From the NCBI GenBank assembly GCA_035529435.1, contig DATKWS010000154.1, positions 22,441 to 86,440 of the forward strand: a DNA stretch of 64,000 nt, given 5' to 3'. A program made the position numbers and the translations under genes. Of the stretch, positions 60,167 through 64,000 are shown piece after piece. This DNA comes from DATKWS01 sp035529435. Lineage in GTDB: Bacteria; Krumholzibacteriota; Krumholzibacteriia; Krumholzibacteriales; Krumholzibacteriaceae. Positions within the stretch are counted from its first letter, which is position 1. Each line of letters starts with the position of its first letter. The notes under the pieces were generated by a model. It was given only the letters and a program-made list of their open reading frames with translations, was not told the origin of the DNA and ran no database searches.

Positions 60167-61819
60167 TCAGAATCGGTACCGGAGATCAAGGATGAGATAC
60201 AGCATGTTTCCGGGAGTGAGAGAGGAACCCGAGTAGAGATCGAAGACGAGGCTGTTTTTGTAGTTCAGCGAGAATCCGACCGTTGCGGAGTAGTCGGACT
60301 GTATCTCGTCCTCCGCGTTCTCCGCCATGGATATGCCTTCGAGTGCCCGGTACACCATGCGTCCCGTACCGTTTGATACGGGTGCGCCGGAGGGAACCCG
60401 GGCAGACTCGATATAGATCGGTGGTATGAGGTACGCCTCGGTGTCCCGGATCCATCCGACCTGGGTGGTGAATCCCGCAAACAGGGTGAAATAGCCGGCC
60501 GGCCTGAACTCGACTGCTACCGGTATGACCAGCTGTGCGTGGATACGCTCCATTTCGAAATGGGAAGGACACGTGACCGATGTCTCCTCCACGGCGATGT
60601 CATACACCGTTTTTCTCTTGAATCGGGCCGTTGGTTCCTCCTTGTTCAATGAACGGCAGAACGAACCGCTGAATCCGGCGGTCACATCGATCCTCCGCTC
60701 GAGGCGGAATGTCTTGCCTCCCTTGACGAAGATGGAGTATTCGGTGAAATCGCCTTCTCCGGTTATCGCCTGGTACGAAATGAAATCGGTCGTGAAGCTG
60801 CGCCACTTGTAATCGCGCCGGGTTTTGATCCAGTCTCCGTCGTACGCCGCGGTGTGATATCCGCCGCCGGCGAATATTCTGAATCCCTTCGCGAACGTGT
60901 GCCGCCCCCACAGATCGAACGACCACATCGTTCCGTCCTTGTCGTCGATCCAGTCGAAACGGGTGTAATCGTAGCTCGTCCGCGTTCCGGTCGATACCTG
61001 ATACCCGTTCTTGATATCGAGAAAGAAATCCTCCGTGCGCACGTTCACTTCGCCCTCGGAAATCCTGAACATCAACTCGCTGTCATTTCCGTTTTGTGTG
61101 CCCGAAAGCAGTCCGACCTGGAGATACGGGGACAGCCAGCGCCGTGTTTTCTCGTCGTAATCGTGCCGTCTCTCGGTGTCGTGGAGATACGTTTCTCCAT
61201 AACTCTCCGTGAACTGGTACCGTTCGGTGTATTTGGTCACCTGCTGCGTCCAATGGTAGTAGCAGTCGAATGCGCCGATACGGAAGCCGAGGATACGATC
61301 CTCTCCGATGCGCCGGGAGCAGGAAACGGCCGCGTGCATGTAATTGTTTTCGTTGTTGTTACGAATCGAGCTCAATGTGTTCGTGAAATCCAGGCCGGAG
61401 TAGGACACCTCGGGATACGAGTCCGTTTCATCGTCCGTATCGATGAACCACTCCGAAATCAGTGCGATATCGCATCCCCGCAGCCTGATGCCGTGGGCTA
61501 GCAGTTCATTGGTACGGTACTGGCCGGTTTCCGGCCTCGCGAGGATCTGGGTCATGTTGAACTGGAGGAATGGGAAGCGGTATACGGGCGATTCCCTCTG
61601 TCCATAGTTGATGGTGAATCCGTCGGACAACGATGCGTATGCCGGATTGAACATCAGATCGGTGTAGTAATCCGGTATGATGCCGGAAACGGCCGATCCG
61701 CCCAGTGCGTAGATACGCGCCGAGTAGTGTGTCTGTGCCCCCGCTCCCGGGACGTAACAGATCGGTACGATCGACGATAGCGCGATAATGGTCATCAGCC
61801 TGTATCGGGGCACCGGCAT
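60167..61819 (-). CDS. outer-membrane beta-barrel protein of unknown function
   Basis: 550 residues. A signal peptide (LMTIIALSSIVPICYVPGAGAQ) precedes GGSAVSGIIPDYYTDLMFNPAYAS, an N-terminal motif common in predicted outer-membrane proteins of FCB-type bacteria (Asn-Pro-Ala). The rest alternates polar and aromatic residues in beta strands, and the chain ends in LYLILDLRYRF, a barrel-type terminal Phe. GGAG precedes this ATG; longer frames upstream run through promoter DNA. It converges with sppA, 5 bases apart. No ligand is known. Confidence 0.78.
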   Translation of the reverse strand: MPVPRYRLMTIIALSSIVPICYVPGAGAQTHYSARIYALGGSAVSGIIPDYYTDLMFNPAYASLSDGFTINYGQRESPVYRFPFLQFNMTQILARPETGQYRTNELLAHGIRLRGCDIALISEWFIDTDDETDSYPEVSYSGLDFTNTLSSIRNNNENNYMHAAVSCSRRIGEDRILGFRIGAFDCYYHWTQQVTKYTERYQFTESYGETYLHDTERRHDYDEKTRRWLSPYLQVGLLSGTQNGNDSELMFRISEGEVNVRTEDFFLDIKNGYQVSTGTRTSYDYTRFDWIDDKDGTMWSFDLWGRHTFAKGFRIFAGGGYHTAAYDGDWIKTRRDYKWRSFTTDFISYQAITGEGDFTEYSIFVKGGKTFRLERRIDVTAGFSGSFCRSLNKEEPTARFKRKTVYDIAVEETSVTCPSHFEMERIHAQLVIPVAVEFRPAGYFTLFAGFTTQVGWIRDTEAYLIPPIYIESARVPSGAPVSNGTGRMVYRALEGISMAENAEDEIQSDYSATVGFSLNYKNSLVFDLYSGSSLTPGNMLYLILDLRYRF

Positions 61820-62161
61820 CGCAATCTCCATTCTGACAGCGGCAATGATAGATTTACTATACGCCGTGCCGCCGGTGCATATCAATACGAAAGTTGATGC
61901 GCCGGCCGTGAAACGGTCTCGCGCCGGCCGCACATAATTAATTGAAATAATATTATATATATGATACAATGCTCAATCGGTGGGGAATGGATATATGGTA
62001 AGTGGGGGGAATCATTACACCAATGTCACTGTTCCCGGTGTGCAAGAGGGTGAAATATACCCTCCGAGGTAAGGAAGGAGGTACTATATATACACTTTCA
62101 GCTTCTCTTGATAACCCTTTAATGGGTTGAAATAGCCAACCAGATGCAAGGAGAATGTAGA
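61820..62161. other. divergent promoter region and long leader of the cysteine protease gene
   Basis: About 340 bases. AT-rich at 61930-61970 with a good promoter, then a leader of about 185 bases containing a small hairpin AACCC/GGGTT near 62113-62128. I recognise no riboswitch. Confidence 0.5.
61942..61970 (+). promoter_or_regulatory. sigma-70 promoter of the papain-like protease gene
   Basis: TTGAAA (61942-61947) and TACAAT (61965-61970) separated by exactly 17 bases in an AT-rich island. Confidence 0.6.
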
Positions 62162-64000
62162 ATGAAGAATAACAGATGGCTGTTCCTTTTCGCGGTTGCC
62201 GTGCTGGCGTTGGCTTTCTCGACAGTCGCCGTGCTCGCGCAGGCACCGCAGAAGGCACCGAAGAGGATCTATAATCCGCCGGAGGAGAATTTCGGCTTCG
62301 TTCCGGCGCCTCACGATGTCAGCCACATACAGCCCACTCCGCTCCTTCAGGGCACATTGCAGCCCGCTACGTGGGACTGGCGGATGCTGATGGGCGTATC
62401 CTCGGTGAAGAACCAGAATCCATACGGAACATGCTGGGCCTTCGCCGCGTGCGGTGACCTCGAGTCCAAGATCATGATCGCGGAAATGATCGAATACGAC
62501 TACTCCGAGCTCAACATCCAGGCCTGCAATCCGACGAACACCAACTGCAACGCCGGCGGCAACGCCTACACGTCGACCAGCTACCTCGCGCTCCTCGGCT
62601 CGGTCGATGAGACCTGCGATCCGTACCCCGGCGGATGCCCGACGCCGACATGCATCAATCCGTCGTGCTCCTACCTGAAGCAGGTCACCGACTGGATTCT
62701 CATTCCGGACAACGTGGTTGCGATCAAGAACGCCGTCATGACGTACGGTCCGGTCTACACTTCGATGTACGCGAGCTTTCCCGGCTTCGGCACCTATAAC
62801 GGCAGCTACTGCCTTACCTACGGCGGCAGCGAGGATCCGAACCACGCCGTGCTGATCGTCGGTTGGGACGACGCCATGTGCAGCGGGAACGGCGCCTGGA
62901 TCGTGAAGAACTCGTGGGGTACGGGCTGGGGTGCGGCGGGATTCTTCTATATCCAGTACGGCCATGCCCGTATCGGTGAGAACTCGAACGTCATAACCCA
63001 GTACAAGGATTACGATCCCAACGAGACGATCCTCTACTGGGACGAGTGGGGATGGTGGAGCAGCGTCGGCTACGGCGACGGCGTCGACTGGGGTATGGTG
63101 GAGATCACACCGACGACCAACGAGTTCCTGTTGACCGTCGATACGTGGGCCACCGCCTCGCCGACCTCCTACACGATGACGATATACGACGATTTCACGG
63201 GCGGCAGCCTGAGCAATGTACTCTACGGCCCCGTTTCGGGTGCGTGGACGGATGCCGGGTATCACAGCCTCGCGATCGATCCGCTGCTATCGGTGGGCGC
63301 CGGGAACGCGATCTATATCGAGATCGAGTACAACACGGCGCCGTACGGTTACCCGGTTCCGTACGACGATTCCGGCCCGATGGAGACGGCGAAGACCTAC
63401 ATCAGCAACAGCGGCACGACCTGGAACGATCTCGGCAATGGCGGATACGCGATGGGCGACATCGGTATCCGTGGACGGATCGGGCCGCCGCCGCCGCCGC
63501 CGAACCCCTGTTGCACGTACGAAGGCGACCCGGCGTTTTATGTTGATTTCGGCGAGGACACCCACGACATGATCGCCGGCGAGACCTATTGCTGGACCGT
63601 CGGTCCCTGCAACTTCGGGTTCGTCTCGGCGACCTGCCCGGACCCCGACACCTTCTGTGTCTGGGCGTGGGATACCAAGGGTTGGACGATCACCGCCGAT
63701 CCACCGCTGAGAGATTGCTATCTCCTCGATCCGGGCTACCTCTGGTGGCAGGATATCTGCATCACGGTGCCGTGCGATGTCGTCGTATGCGACTACGACA
63801 CCCTGTACATCCAGATGCACTGCTGTGATGATAATCTCTTATGCCGGGATCTATGCCCGGAGACCTGCGAGGATCCGAACTGGTACAGCGGCAGTCCGTT
63901 CTACAGCACGGATCAGGTGATCATCCACATCGTTCCGTCGCCGCCCGCCCTCTACATCCTGCAGGACAGCCTGTATGTCGTGGAGAAGGGCCAGACGGCC
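62162..64000 (+). CDS. secreted papain-like (C1A) cysteine peptidase, 3' end beyond window
   Basis: At least 613 residues, no stop before the window ends. Signal peptide 1-26 (ending VAVLAQ), a short pro-region, then a C1A domain with Gln85 and Cys91 in NQNPYGTCWAFAAC, His228 in DPNHAVLIVGW and Asn250 in VKNSWGTGWG. After about 295 come a beta-sandwich domain (VDTWATASPTSYTMTIYDD region), a Pro run (PPPPPP, about 443-448) and a Cys-rich domain, probably part of an anchoring or adhesion tail. AAGGAGAA precedes the ATG. Confidence 0.9.
   Translation, partial: MKNNRWLFLFAVAVLALAFSTVAVLAQAPQKAPKRIYNPPEENFGFVPAPHDVSHIQPTPLLQGTLQPATWDWRMLMGVSSVKNQNPYGTCWAFAACGDLESKIMIAEMIEYDYSELNIQACNPTNTNCNAGGNAYTSTSYLALLGSVDETCDPYPGGCPTPTCINPSCSYLKQVTDWILIPDNVVAIKNAVMTYGPVYTSMYASFPGFGTYNGSYCLTYGGSEDPNHAVLIVGWDDAMCSGNGAWIVKNSWGTGWGAAGFFYIQYGHARIGENSNVITQYKDYDPNETILYWDEWGWWSSVGYGDGVDWGMVEITPTTNEFLLTVDTWATASPTSYTMTIYDDFTGGSLSNVLYGPVSGAWTDAGYHSLAIDPLLSVGAGNAIYIEIEYNTAPYGYPVPYDDSGPMETAKTYISNSGTTWNDLGNGGYAMGDIGIRGRIGPPPPPPNPCCTYEGDPAFYVDFGEDTHDMIAGETYCWTVGPCNFGFVSATCPDPDTFCVWAWDTKGWTITADPPLRDCYLLDPGYLWWQDICITVPCDVVVCDYDTLYIQMHCCDDNLLCRDLCPETCEDPNWYSGSPFYSTDQVIIHIVPSPPALYILQDSLYVVEKGQTA

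Noticed and set aside
1..64000. CRISPR array, tRNA or rRNA genes, prophage or IS transposase
   Set aside because: I looked for regular repeats, tRNA T-loop motifs, rRNA-like blocks and transposase or integrase motifs and saw none.

Overview
The window is a GC-rich, gene-dense stretch of a Gram-negative bacterial chromosome. The envelope is shown by RND/TolC efflux genes, lipoproteins and a beta-barrel ending in Phe. The mix of genes suggests an uncultivated lineage with an anaerobic or microaerophilic, fermentative life: rubrerythrins, rubredoxins, a flavin reductase, butyrate-kinase-type energy genes, a biotin-linked carboxyltransferase and secreted peptidases. A member of the FCB-type candidate phyla (Krumholzibacteriota-like) is my guess, but I see no rRNA or tRNA to fix it. 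I saw no insertion sequence transposase, phage gene or CRISPR array.

Region by region: 1-2.5 kb is the tail of an OPT peptide transporter plus a methyltransferase. 2.5-9.2 kb (minus strand) holds a lipoprotein, a LapA-like protein, and a catabolic block of MFS transporter, LsrF-type aldolase/thiolase, zinc alcohol dehydrogenase and a PycB-like carboxyltransferase. 9.3-17.2 kb has a secreted Memo-family protein, DUF192 and a prepilin-peptidase-like protein, a ClC protein, a glycosyltransferase, a two-gene NAD salvage operon and a lone PAS protein. 17.2-25.3 kb has a lipoprotein gene broken by an in-frame TGA, a CusCBA metal efflux operon and a secreted MsrA-MsrB fusion. 25.3-30.3 kb has an AbgT transporter and a nickel ECF-type operon (CbiM, CbiN-like, CbiQ-CbiO fusion, NikR) with a NikR-type operator.

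31.6-34.7 kb is an oxidative-stress cluster led by a PerR/Fur regulator with an operator over its own -35 box: a rubredoxin-flavin reductase, a rubrerythrin-SpoIIE phosphatase fusion, a ferritin-like protein, a 38-residue rubredoxin-like protein and a rubredoxin. A membrane glycosyltransferase follows. 36.8-40.9 kb is a partner-switching signalling operon: RsbU-like phosphatase, a fused HATPase-STAS protein with a possible internal start for STAS alone, and a GAF histidine kinase. 41-45.2 kb has a cyclophilin, a PhzF protein and an S9 peptidase.

45.4-50.7 kb is the most striking locus: an ECF-like sigma factor, a membrane zinc-finger/TPR anti-sigma factor and a large TPR-CHAT (caspase-like) protein. 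A second Fur-type box sits just before the CHAT gene, and a structured intergenic transcript with a strong terminator lies downstream. 50.8-52.4 kb has an FTR-glutaredoxin pair and a radical SAM protein. 52.7-58.4 kb is a probable acyl-CoA and reversible-acylation module: CoA-transferase fused to a Pat-like GNAT, an AcuC/HDAC-like deacylase and a butyrate kinase-phosphotransbutyrylase fusion. The window ends with SppA, an outer-membrane barrel and the start of a secreted papain-like protease.

Two related 221-bp and about 136-bp elements with terminal inverted repeats (at 31.2 and 52.5 kb) bracket the stress and signalling region in the same orientation and look like a MITE-type family.
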